A DNA stretch of 64,000 nucleotides from Eutreptiella sp. 'Long Island Sound 2002' (lineage: Eukaryota > Euglenozoa > Euglenophyceae > Eutreptiales > Eutreptiaceae): contig OZ038388.1 in the NCBI GenBank assembly GCA_964036045.1, positions 7,668,890 through 7,732,889 on the forward strand, in the 5' to 3' direction. The notes under the pieces are model-generated. The model did no database searches. It saw only the letters and a program-made list of their open reading frames with translations, and had not been told where the DNA came from. Position numbers and translations under genes: made by a program. This document shows positions 51,712 to 61,805 of the stretch, one piece after another. Position 1 is the first letter of the stretch, and every line of letters begins with the position of its first letter.

Positions 51712-51960
51712 ATGTCATTGTCTTGGGTTCAAGCTGGTGCCCGTGCCTTCCGTCACCGCAGCAGTGCAAATGAGTGGGTTCCTGCTGTTGTTCTGAGCCC
51801 CTCACAGCGCCCGGGGGATGAACTACACATACAATACGAAGTAAATGGGAAGGCGGTGATTCATGATGCTGCTGCACTCTGCCGCCTCCAGTTCCACATT
51901 GGAAGCTGGCCTCCTGAGTCACCTGCATCCCAGTCACCAACCATTTCCACGGCTTGGTAA
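51712..51960 (+). CDS. possible small protein or first exon, Tudor-like segment
   Basis: An 82-codon frame starts in a reasonable context (caacaccATGT). Its middle reads WVPAVVLSPS, then DELHIQYEV, then a helix-like AALCRLQF, which resembles the W-x-P-A-x-V ... Y pattern of Tudor-type beta barrels. This is a pattern resemblance only. A strong donor-like GAA|gtaaatg lies at 51840, so it might be spliced. The upstream GGGTTCAAGC with CATAGCTCAGC could also be read as a tRNA-like remnant, which competes with the coding interpretation. Confidence 0.25.
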   Translation: MSLSWVQAGARAFRHRSSANEWVPAVVLSPSQRPGDELHIQYEVNGKAVIHDAAALCRLQFHIGSWPPESPASQSPTISTAW

Positions 51961-53621
51961 AAAACTGTAAAAAAAACGGGGGGGGGGGACTGTAAAATTT
52001 TTGTAAAAAAAAACTGTAAAAAGGGTTTCTGGATGCATGTTGCCCTTTCCTGAAGGTTGTTCGTGTATTCCTTGACATTTCTTGCGAGCTTTCAGATGAT
52101 TGTTGTTCATCTTTTAAATGGTTTTGGATGATTTCATACACCAATCAATCAACCAATCCGAATCACACAGCCCACCCCTTGTTCCACAACGACTTCTGCA
52201 TGTACCTAGTTGTTTCCCAATTGTTGTTTCCCTTCCTCTATTGCTAAATGTAGGTCACTGAGGTCACCAAGTGTAAAAAACTGCCAAACCACCGGTCACC
52301 GGAAGTCACAGAAATCGTGGTGACTCAGGAGGCCTGTGGAAGGGCAGGGCAGCGGTGCACAGAGACGAGGGCCATGTACGGATGTGGGGGATCGGGACAC
52401 GAGGGAAGGGGCGGTGTACACGAGGGCCTGGGGCGGGTATAGCGCCATGGGCGTACCTGTTGGCGCCTCCGAGGCAAACCGGGGCCGATGGTGTTGAGCG
52501 GCAGCGTTTGGGGGTGCATGTGCTTGGTTCCACTGTACTCCTTCCGACGCCGCTGCCCGGGACTGAGGCGCGTTGCTGTGCACAATGACCGTGTTGCATT
52601 GCGACGGACATGGCCCGAGGCATAGCGCCTTCCACTTGGAGGAGGAGGAGGAGCAGGAGGCGTTCGGTAAAGGACCAACCATCACGACACGATGATTGGC
52701 ACTTGTCAGACACGGCCATCTCCTCAACGTTGGCGGTGTTGCAGCACAGGGCACGGGCCTCCCGGTGTCACCCACAATGCCAGCGCCGTCGCAATGGTAG
52801 AGTGCATGTGTGTCCCGTGTGTGTGCATGTCCCCCCCCCCCTCCCCTTGTGGCAACACAGGGCAAAGGGGGTTACGTTTGCCCAACGCGCACCCGGCATC
52901 CAAATGAATGTTCTGGCCATCGATCCCAATGCTTTACCCCTAAACATCACACCCTCCTCTAGCCCAGGAACCCTAAGCACAAGCATATTGTATGACTGTT
53001 GGCCATCAATTAAATTCCCATTTTTTCGCCCAACAAATGGGACGATCGCGTGCACTCTACCCCTGTAGGCCCCATCATGGCCACCCACCTCAAAATCAAA
53101 GAATCCCCCTCTTGTGCGTGACGAACCACTCAAGTGGCCACACCAAAGAGTGGGAGTCGTTAACCCCAACTCGAGGGGCCACACCAAAGCGTGGGAAACC
53201 TTTTGCCCGGCACGCTAACGTACTCTCAAAAGTGTGGAAATACGGGGTCGCCGTGTCTGGACAAGCCCGTGTTTGGACAAGAGTGGGGGGGTACATGTTC
53301 CCAGGGGTGGGGGGTACGGCATCGGCAAGTCAAAAACTGTTGGACATACGCACACTCGCGCAAATCACTACTGGGCAGCCCCTCTGGATATTCCTCACAA
53401 TGGCCCTAAAGAGGTCATGATCATTGTTATACCCTTTTGGCTGACCTATGAAAATCTGTTAGCCAATGAGGGGGACCACCCCATGCAATTGTCTCCCGTC
53501 AATTTTGGCCCCATGACTACACTGTCCCTCCCAGGCCATTGCTTAAGGCCCCCGGGGGTTGGGGTGGGGGTGGGGGGGTTGTTTGGGGCCCTGCCCAGCC
53601 ACGGCCGACCCACCCATCCAC
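51961..53621. other. no supported gene
   Basis: The A-rich stretch near 51965-52025 (ACTGTAAAAAAAAACGG) contains short repeats. A 189-codon minus-strand frame at 52296-52865 (with TVIVHSNAPQSRAAASEG) lies downstream of the membrane-protein exon and could be another exon, but no splice structure was confirmed. Two phrases, GGCCACACCAAAGAGTGGGA and GGCCACACCAAAGCGTGGGA, repeat at 53138 and 53180. Confidence 0.25.
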
Positions 53622-53760
53622 CCACATCAGAAAGAATTTTCCTCCGGCAAAAAATGAAATTTATTGAAGGGGCCGGAAATTTGAGGCCGATTTTAGGTAC
53701 ACCAACTTTTGTTGGCCTCTGACCCCCTCTTCAGCTCTCCTTAAGCTCTAGTCTGGTCCT
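53622..53760 (+). repeat. dispersed repeat, partner of 25150-25290
   Basis: CCACATCAGAAAGAATTTTCC, AAATGAAATTTATTGAAGGG, GGCCGGAAATTTGAGGCCGA and GGCCTCTGACCCCCTC follow in the same order as in the reverse complement of the 25-kb copy, which additionally carries a C/G hairpin. Confidence 0.75.
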
Positions 53761-54087
53761 TCCTCTACGGCAACGGTGAACAACAACTGTCCTCACCAGC
53801 GAGGGCCGCAAGTCCTCTCTTTGAACCGTATCCCGATGTGCGATGGATGAGTGAAGCGCTGGGGATGGGCCTACAGCACCGCCTGCCCGCACAAGTGCCG
53901 GCCATGCGCGTCCTCCGCCGTCTGATGCACGAGGCCACATGCCCTCGACGGCACAACGCGGGACCTTCCACACCGCCGGCAGCGCCCCCCACAGACCCCC
54001 GTAGCCCATCCCCTGCGGCACGCACACCCACGTGATGCGTCCCACGCAACACAGCGGCGGCCACGCGATGGTGTGCAGAGAGCGTAC

Positions 54088-54326
54088 CTTCGGTAGACAT
54101 GGGTCTTGGGGACCTCCACTGGCACCGCCGCATGCAGCGACTGTCCCAGTGGCGTGCGCCGGACGGTGAGTGAGCAGAGGCCCCCCAGCAGCAACAGCAA
54201 CAACAGCCCCAAGAGACCGAAGTGCCCGATGTTGGGGATGGCGTTACGGGGCCTGCATCGGTGGTGGGCCCCGTGCGCCTCCGGCACATCACGGGATCGA
54301 GATGCGTGGGCCTCAGGCACTGTCAT
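54088..54326 (-). CDS. probable first exon of a single-pass membrane protein
   Basis: From ATG at 54324-54326 the frame encodes about 32 mostly polar, Arg/His-containing residues. A hydrophobic segment at about residues 33-55 (HFGLLGLLLLLLLGGLCSLT) follows, then RRTPLGQSLHAAVPVEVPKT. It ends at a strong donor, CGAAG|gtacgct (exon 79 codons plus 2 nt). A short N-terminal tail plus one membrane helix is the type II layout common in Golgi enzymes, but no catalytic domain is seen, so topology is an inference. A possible next exon follows the acceptor gtgccgcag near 54018: it joins in phase, encodes a Cys-rich GVCGGRCRRCG stretch and ends at TAG near 53871. An alternative acceptor within the exon (gatgcag) would remove the first 25 residues. 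Confidence 0.45.
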
Positions 54327-56570
54327 GTGGGCTCTGCAACAACAGCGGCAGGACACACGTTGGAGCATCGCCTTGTTGCCGCTGCCTCTTATAAGTTTCG
54401 CCCTTGAGGCAGTACCAAATATCGGCAGCGATACGTTCTCTGGCATGTATGTGATGGCTGTGATGGCCCGCACATACAAGAGGCTGACATTTGTCGGGAG
54501 CCCCGCCTCATGCCCCTGCCACTGCATGTCCGGTCCCATGCCCCATTCCTGTGTTTACCAAAGGCGTCATGCGGTGTGGCAGTGTCCCACTGCATATGCA
54601 GATGGCAGAAGGTCTGTCCTGCGCAGCTGCAGCCTCAAATACACACATGCACAGAACGTCATATTGAAAGACACGTGTCGTCATGATCCAGCCTTCTCAC
54701 AGAAACAGAGCTTCCTCAGGCCCGAAACCCACATGGTACATTGACGATTCGCGGAATACCAATTTTGGTGTTGGGTGTCTACACTTCATTTTCGCACACA
54801 GAAATGGAAAAAAAGACTCTTAGCGATTTTTATCGGCGAAAGTCATTTCTGCGTAGCTTTTTTGGTTGATTGAGGAATATTTTGTTCACTTTTGTGTTTT
54901 TGTTGCGTTTGGCTTCACTTTTGGGGGGGGGGGGTTACTGCATTCATCTTGAGACCACAAGCTTCGCAGTACTCACCACGGGGCGAGTTTGCAACGCAGT
55001 CTGAAGGTGCAACTACACGATTGGCAGGACCACCGCCGCTGTGCGTTGTTCGGTGAGAGCGTCGAAGTCGCTTTCCAGGCACATGATGCCCATGTTACGA
55101 AAACAAGTGAACAAGGCTTTGTTCCTCCGTCTTTGCTTCCATTGCCACTGTGGTTCATCGGCATTGATATGATCTTCATTTGAATGATCTGCTTTGATGC
55201 AGGAGCCACTCGATGGCTTTTGTCAAGTGGTGTGGCCAAGAAGCCCAACATATGGCTGTGGGCTCGCTTTTGTTTCTGCCTCAGTGGCCATAGCATTTTG
55301 TTTTCCCTTCATGACGTTGAGGGGGCCCAACTCAGCACGGGTGGCTTCAATGAGGTGTAGGATGGACTCAATGGCGCGTTTGGTCACAGGGTCTCTCGCT
55401 GTATCCAACTCTGGGCAGCATGCGTCATGCCCCGTTTGACAGGCTGTTGGCCCACAAGATCACCAACCTGTTTTGCACCTGTGGACCCCAGCCAGAGCTG
55501 AAGGTGGATCAAATTCTTGAAGTTGGGGGGGGGGGGGGGGGTGCCAATTTCATTTTTGCGAAAGCATGCAGCAACATGGAGCTGAAAATGAAGTTTTGAT
55601 TCTTTTCTGTGCGTTTTTTTTTCACACCTTGCGCTGGGAATTAATTGTTTTTGAAATTAATGTTTGTAACCTGCCGAAGTGCACTGTCCGGCTTGCGCGC
55701 TCTACTTTGTTCTTGACGTTTGCGATTGCATGGCCCGCAAAAACCCTGCTTGGCCAGCGCTTCACTCGACCAACACCAACAATGTCAAAAGAGGCTTTGT
55801 GTTGGTTTAGACTGCGAGGCAGCCCCATTGGGTGACAACTCGCCGATGTCTGCCCTCCCTGCGGTGCTGCTGTGGTATGCAGCCCAACAGAACTGACGGG
55901 GACCGGTGCAGCAGGACCGCCAGCGCGGGAACGGGCAAACGACTGATGGGCAGAGACCTGGGAGAGGAGAGGGGCGGCGTGACCCAACAAACGCTGCGCT
56001 CATTCCCGGACCACCCCCTCCCTCTTGTCCCTGAGGATGCCTGAAGAGGCGAGTCGCCTGAGGAGCCCTCCTTCACCGAAAGACAACCCACCCGAACGAG
56101 TTCGGGGGCTGTTGCTGCCGACCTGCCTGCTTTTGTGGTGCACCCCAAAGCCCCCCGCAGAATGAGTCCCATGGGTTTTGGGGAGGCGGTGATGGACACG
56201 AGCGGAGCACGGGCAATCCAATCATCGGCAGAACAAAACTGCTTCGTGTGAGCACTTGCAAAAAATAGAACCACAATGGGAACATGCCCTGTTGGTGTTT
56301 CGCCCTGGAATCTCCGGTGATACGATGGACGGCACATACAACATTTGTGCCATCCCCCGAGATGACAGAGTGCTGACCACATTGAGGTCCAGCTTACCAA
56401 CTGCCATGCATGTCCAGTGCCTCCGCAGCCTGTGAAGTGGCCAGCCAATAGAGTCTTGCCCAGAACATGATAAACACAAACAGTTTGCTCTCATTAGTTG
56501 CCTGCATAGTGTTCCCCACAAGGGATCGTGGAGCCATATTGATTTCTCCCCCCTCATGGGGTTTTCAGCT
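54327..56570. other. no supported gene
   Basis: Largely unique sequence of moderate GC with G-runs at 54923 and 55526. Frames of 100-215 codons occur on both strands (for example 55807-56448 minus), without motifs or splice-bounded exons. Upstream exons or the promoter of the 54-kb membrane protein could be here but are not visible. Confidence 0.25.
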
Positions 56571-56571
56571 C

Positions 56572-57708
56572 CCCTCACCCTGCAACACCAACAAGCACTG
56601 TCCACAGGCAAACTCTGGGGCCCCTCTGCACACTCGTTCAAACGTCGGCATGTCATGTCACTCAGGCACGTCATGCCACTCAGGCATAGTCAGCAATGCA
56701 CATGTACAGCACCAAGCCCTGAAAAACACCCTACCATGTAGGGGAAGCCCACATCTTGAGTGGGTGGGTGGGTGGGCCCACTGGGCGTCACTGAGCAAAA
56801 ATCAAAACTAAAATACATTCACAACCCAAATGCGTCACTTGCTTTGACCAGACGACACGAACACACTAGGCACTGTCTCACTAACCACAGGTTCCAGGGG
56901 CCATTAAAAACCTCAGTTCCTAAAGCAGAACATCGCTTTTTACAGGGGGGGGGGGATATTTCACGGGGGGGATATTTCGTTGTGGGAATTTTCGTACTTC
57001 AAATGTGTGCGAAATTTCTGTTCAATTTTCAGGCCACTGTGCAAAATAAACCCAGTGCGAAATTTAGCCACTGGGGCGCATTTTCACCACCTCTTTGTTC
57101 TCTCACTTTTGACCTTCTCAGTGTGGGAAGAGGATGGAGGCGGCCCCTGAAATCTGGACTCCCTCCCTGGCTGGAGGGTGTCTATATGCGCACCGTCCAC
57201 GCGGACGTCCCGGGGAGGGGGAAAGGCTCCGGAGAATCAAGGATCAGGGTCAGGGATCAAGGAATCCAAGTTCACGAGGGAATTGGTGTTTGTTGTGCCC
57301 CAAAGCAGATAAAGGGGCTAGTGCTGGATTGCCTTGGACCTTGGGGCATGGAATTGAGATCCAGATCATGCAGGAACCCCCTGAAAGTAAAGAATGCAAT
57401 CCTGTAAGCTCCTGGAAATTCCCAAAACAATCCTGGAACCCACTGGAATTTGGCAGTGCAAAGCAGGAACTGCTCGGTAGTAAACAGTACCATTCTGGAA
57501 GGGTGCGAAATTTCCCGCAAGATTTGCAGGCCGCTGTGCGAAATAAACCCGGTGCGAAGTTTTCTCGCGTGAAAAATTCCCGGTGCGAAACCCCCCCCCC
57601 CCTGTAGCTCCCTTCACCCTGCAACACCGACAGGCACTGTCCACAGGCAAACTCTGCACACTCGTTCAAACCCAGTCGGCACGTCATGCCACTCAGGCAT
57701 ACTCCTAC
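56572..57708. repeat. ~110-bp repeat pair flanking a GCGAAATTTC-type element
   Basis: ACCCTGCAACACCAACAAGC, TGTCCACAGGCAAACTCTG and CACGTCATGCCACTCAGGC at 56577-56695 recur at 57612-57705. Between them, 56945-57606 begins TACAGGGGGGGGGG + ATATTTC and ends GCGAAACCCC + CCCTGTA, inverted ends built around a G/C-run. Inside are AATAAACCCAGTGCGAAATT and AATAAACCCGGTGCGAAGTT. No coding region. Confidence 0.6.
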
Positions 57709-60159
57709 TTCCTGGAAATGGATATTTCCTGAAAAAGGCTGCCAGGCCCAGACCGAGAACAAATGAGCAAAACAAAACAGCATCTGTTGCTCAAATCCAT
57801 TAAACAAATGAAGACATCGTCAAATATACAACGCACTGCAAATTGGCCCTAGGTGCGGACTATCAAGCTACTGTTGGACTTGTGACCAAAGTTCCACCGA
57901 GTGTCCGCCGAGCGTCCACAAAGCAGGGCAAGGGTCAGTGACAGGCCCGGGTTTGGGTCAAGGCCAGGGGGCCTGTCCTCTTTCCCGTCCCGGTACGGCG
58001 GGCACTATTGCTGGTCCGCAAACCAGTGTTCCAGGTGCAGTATCATGCGTCGCTGGGTGGTTTATGGGGATCTGCGCAAAGACTTGTGGCAAAGTCACAA
58101 ATCGGATGTGGTCAGGGGCACCCTCTATCGGTGCAGTGGCGCACACCCCATGCGCAACTCCACGGCAATGCAGTGGTGGGGGACCTGGTGGGCAATGTGG
58201 CAGCTGCGGGCAGCAGGAGTTCCTTTCGCAATGCGTCTGGAAAATTGTTTGCCATGTGGCGGATACCTCAGCACACAGTGAGTGATCCAGTGCCCCCAGA
58301 ATGCGTACCATCGCAGTGTCTCTGCGATGGGTCCACGCCATTGCAGTGTCTCTGCGATGGGCTTTGTTCCAGTTGTTGATGCGGCTTGGGGCCGGGGCAT
58401 CCGCGAAAAGGGAGGTTGGCAAATCCAAAAACAAACTGTCATCCGGACCCCTCTGTCGATGCACTGCCCCGTGTGTTGTGTGTGGCCTGCTCTCGGGTAT
58501 TTCGCGCCTTCCTCGGGCCGCACAATCCATATGGCTGCGCGCGCTGGCGAGGGGGTGTCCGCAGCAAAACGTGATCGGAGCCGGATGCGCAATTGCGTTG
58601 GCAACTGGCAATCAAGTGGAGTGTCGCTGGGTTTGCTTCCCTGCAGTGCCCCATATTCGGCCCCGCGGTGGCCGCAGGCAATCAAATGGAGTGTCACTGG
58701 GTTTGGCAGGCAATGCAACCCATTGTACACAGCTTCGACCTACAACAGAACTCACCACCGTTTGCGTTGCTTCGCTGCCCCTGGCAAGCGCAAACAAACC
58801 CAGCCCCCTTGACTTTGCATCGGGCCCCAAATGCCTTTCCCTAGGATGTCGGTTGGCGACCAAATGCACTTCACTTGGCTTGTGCATCACGGCCAACCGC
58901 ATTCCCTTCCATTGGCCACCAAGGCCCCTGCAATCCCTTGTGCGATGGAGGGAATGTCTGCCCCGCCTGCACCCCAAGTACCCCCTGCACAAGGCGATTC
59001 TCCCCAAAGCCAGCCCTCATAGAAAACAAAGACCCCCAAAGGGGACACCTTGCCCAAAGCATGCACCCTGCAAGACACAGTCATAAACCTGGGGCCTTGT
59101 CATGGTCGATCGCAACAATACCCCGTGTGTAATGGACGTGCTGGAACTCATTACCACACGGCGAAACCCCAACAATGCAGTCCACCGGTACAACAGTGTC
59201 CCAAGTGGAGCACATGAACTGCACAAGAGTGTTTGGAGAAATTATGAGTGAATAGGCAGTGAACAAACTGTGAAATCAGACGCAGCAGAACGTGGTCCCC
59301 TCCCGTCCCTCTTTGCAACACAGCAAATGCCCTCCATTACAAACAGCGCCCAAAAGATGCCCCAGCAAGATTCCCCGATGGAGTGGGTCATGGTGCTGGA
59401 TCCCAGTATACCGCCGGGGGCGGGCACAGCTGTGTTTGGAATGGGGGAAGGGGGGATTGCTGGAGCGATCAATTCATCCTGCGTTCCGAACGGGGACGTT
59501 CACACATTGCACACGCCCCCCCCCCTGTGTGACATTGGATCGGGTTGCTGTTTCTTTACGGGGCCCTGGACAGTCACCCGTTCGTCCCTTCGCGTGCTGC
59601 GTCGGGTCGCTGCGTTCTGTCGGCCGCTGCGGCCGGTGTTCCTGCTGGTGTCGTTTTCGCATCAGCGGAGCCCAGTAGTTGATGTCCCTGATTCGCGGTC
59701 GTGGAGCACGCACTGTGTCTGTTTTGAGGCTTGGGTTGCGGACGAAAATCAGGAACGGGCATTGTGTACCATCGCGCCCTAGTGCTAGTGTCTCGGGTCA
59801 TGCCCTGGTCGAGTACCCCCAACAGCCGCAAGCCCCATTCTCCGACATGACATCGCGCAGGAGTGCGCAAGCCTGACGAACTCCCTTGCACTGAGGCCGC
59901 CTCGGGGAACCCGCATCCGCTCGCGAAATCTGGCACCCCAACGGCCATGAGGTCCAGATGTTAGTCCGAGTAAGGCCGCCTCGGTGAGGGGAGGGGCCCC
60001 CCTAATGGGGTCCGGGCCGTACAGGGGCCGTACAGGGGCTCGGAGAACACCCCCGTGCAATATTCCCGGGGTGGTGCAGGGCTTGTGGCTGTTGCCCCCT
60101 CCACCCACCTCCCGCCCTCACACACGCGCCCCCATCCCCCCTCCAGCCGCCTCCCGCCC
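57709..60159. other. no supported gene; several open frames
   Basis: Open frames at 57901-58281 (Cys/Trp-rich, GTLYRCSGAHPMRNS), 58301-59086 and 59270-59782 (QQDSPMEWVMVLDPSIPP) look more protein-like than average but overlap frames on the other strand, and the last crosses a C-run at 59518. Short direct repeats occur: CATTGCAGTGTCTCTGCGATGG twice near 58310-58350, and GGCAATCAARTGGAGTGTC at 58608 and 58677. Downstream of the RDR gene, so part may be its 3' region. Confidence 0.25.
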
Positions 60160-61350
60160 TCACAACGGCGGCAGCCCCACCCGCTGCCGCAGGTGATTGG
60201 GTAGCCCGAGGTCCCCGCCGTGTTTCATGCCATCAATCACCCGCAGGTAGGCCTCCGCCAGGGCCTGGGCGTCCGGGTCGTCCATGCCGCAAGCCGCCCC
60301 GGCCGCCTCCGCCGCCTCCGCCGCCTTCTCCATCGCTGTGTACAATTTGCCGATTAACAGCCGCTCCCGCAGCACCGCCACGTCCGTCATGTGCGCCTGC
60401 GCGCGCGACAGCCACGAGGACGCAGCATCGGATGCCGCGCCCGCAGGGGCAGATCCCGCGGAAGCAGAGGCGGCGTTGGAGGACGTCCCTGAGGCCGGTG
60501 ACAGGAAGGATGTGGAGGCGGCGGCAGAAGAGGGCGTTGCTGTGCCGGTGCTCGTAGACGAGGCAGCCCCGGAGGCCACGGGGTCCGCCGCCGGGGGTGC
60601 AGGCGACGGGTCGTGGGGCCGCACATGCGCCAGCAGCGCGGCCCCCCAGCACACGAAGTAGTAGTCCCCGTCGAGGTCACCCGCCGCGACGGTCTCCGGG
60701 AGCGGCGGCCCGTCCCCGGCCGTCGCGAAGACGATGGCGCCGAAGGGCAGGCCCCGTAGCCACTCCCACGCGGCGGGCGGCATGTGGGCCGGCCGCTCCC
60801 GGACGACGGGGAGCAGGCGACCGTCCGCAGGCTTGACGCAGGGGCTGCGCGTCACGAAGAGAGCGCGCGGTGCGTTGGCGGCCAGTCCGCCGTCGGGGGC
60901 GGCGGAAGTGGCCCAGCCCGGCACGAAGCAGTGGCCGGGGGGCAGGGCGTCGGTGGGGTCCGCGACGCCGCACAGCCACGCGTGGGGGCTGTGCGGGTGC
61001 GTGGCCCGGTACGCGGCGACGGCGGCAGGGGGCACGCCGAGGTACCGCCACAACTTTGGGATGGGGCCCGTCAGGGGCTTGGGGCTGAAGGACTTGGGCG
61101 GGGGCTTCTGGAGGCGGAAGCCGTCGATCGGGGGGTCGGGGGCGTAGCTGTGGAGCCGGCGGCCGATCATGGCGTTGGTGGTCGTCGGGTGCACCCTCGT
61201 GACCAGCAGCAGCGCCCAGTCGTCGGCCTCGAGCGCCGTCCGCGAGGGGCCGACCTTGCGCATCGACGGCGGCAGCTGGATCCGGTCGATGTCCTGCTTC
61301 TTGCAGAGCACGCCCTTAAAGATCCCGAGGTGAGGGGCGAACACTCGGAC
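60160..61350 (-). CDS. RDR: eukaryotic RNA-dependent RNA polymerase (RDR), C-terminal exon
   Basis: Cellular RDRs make double-stranded RNA in RNA silencing. This 396-residue exon begins after the acceptor ttgcggcag (61351-61359) and ends at TGA 60160-60162. Family landmarks in order: FKGVL (11-15) and PPSMRKV (27-33); WLCGVADPTDALPPGHCFVP (125-144), matching the conserved G-x-x-D-x-T/G ... G-x-x-F/V block; VTRSPCVKPADGRLLPV (166-182), matching the N/S-P-C-x-x-P-G/A-D block; and the catalytic DLDGD at 225-229 followed by YYFVCW. After this comes about 70 residues of Ala/Ser/Pro/Thr-rich linker, then a helical region (LLIGKLYTAMEKAAE, YLRVIDGMKHGG) equivalent to the conserved K-x-G tail. Exons encoding the N-terminal half must lie above 61360 or outside the window; none was recognised. 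Catalytic residues are intact. Tissue or stress regulation cannot be judged. Confidence 0.93.
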   Translation of the reverse strand, partial: VRVFAPHLGIFKGVLCKKQDIDRIQLPPSMRKVGPSRTALEADDWALLLVTRVHPTTTNAMIGRRLHSYAPDPPIDGFRLQKPPPKSFSPKPLTGPIPKLWRYLGVPPAAVAAYRATHPHSPHAWLCGVADPTDALPPGHCFVPGWATSAAPDGGLAANAPRALFVTRSPCVKPADGRLLPVVRERPAHMPPAAWEWLRGLPFGAIVFATAGDGPPLPETVAAGDLDGDYYFVCWGAALLAHVRPHDPSPAPPAADPVASGAASSTSTGTATPSSAAASTSFLSPASGTSSNAASASAGSAPAGAASDAASSWLSRAQAHMTDVAVLRERLLIGKLYTAMEKAAEAAEAAGAACGMDDPDAQALAEAYLRVIDGMKHGGDLGLPNHLRQRVGLPPL

Positions 61351-61599
61351 CTGCCGCAAATGGGGCGGGGCGCGAAGTGGGGGGGGGGCGGTCCTGGGCC
61401 CATGAGCCCTGAGCCTGGGCCCGGCCGTGGGAACTGCATGCCATCAAACCCGGTCTCCGTCACGAATGTAGTGCAGATACACAAAAATCGTACTGCGAGT
61501 GAATTTTTTTTTGCTGGGCGACTGCCACCTATTTTTTGCAATAAATGTGAGTGCGAATACCGTGTGCTGTAGTGCGAGTAATTCGAAAGAAAGTCAGGA

Positions 61600-61805
61600 A
61601 GCCCCACGCCCCAAAAGAAGGGCTGGTATTTGGCGTCAGGGAGACAGTGGCTGTGCATAGGCTGCGGGGCCCTGGAGGAGGGGGGGGGGGGGGCTCCCCC
61701 GCTTTCCAATGCATCGCTGCCAGCCCCCCCCCCCCTATACACAGCTGCTGGGCAGGAGGGCCAGGGACCAACAGAGCAGGCCCCGCCGTGGGGCGCAGGG
61801 CAGGA
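61600..61805. mobile_element. partial GATGCATT-family MITE plus flank shared with 44.8 kb
   Basis: GGTATTTGGCGTCAGGGAGA, CAGTGGCTGTGCATAGGCTG, a G-run and TTTCCAATGCATCGCTG are the right half of the family in reversed orientation. The adjoining 61725-61805 is the inverted copy of 44800-44885. The left TIR is missing. Confidence 0.7.

Noticed and set aside
51690-51745. tRNA-like element (CATAGCTCAGC with GGGTTCAAGC)
   Set aside because: Box spacing is plausible but no stem pairs, and the same bases fit an ATG-started coding frame slightly better. Neither is strong.
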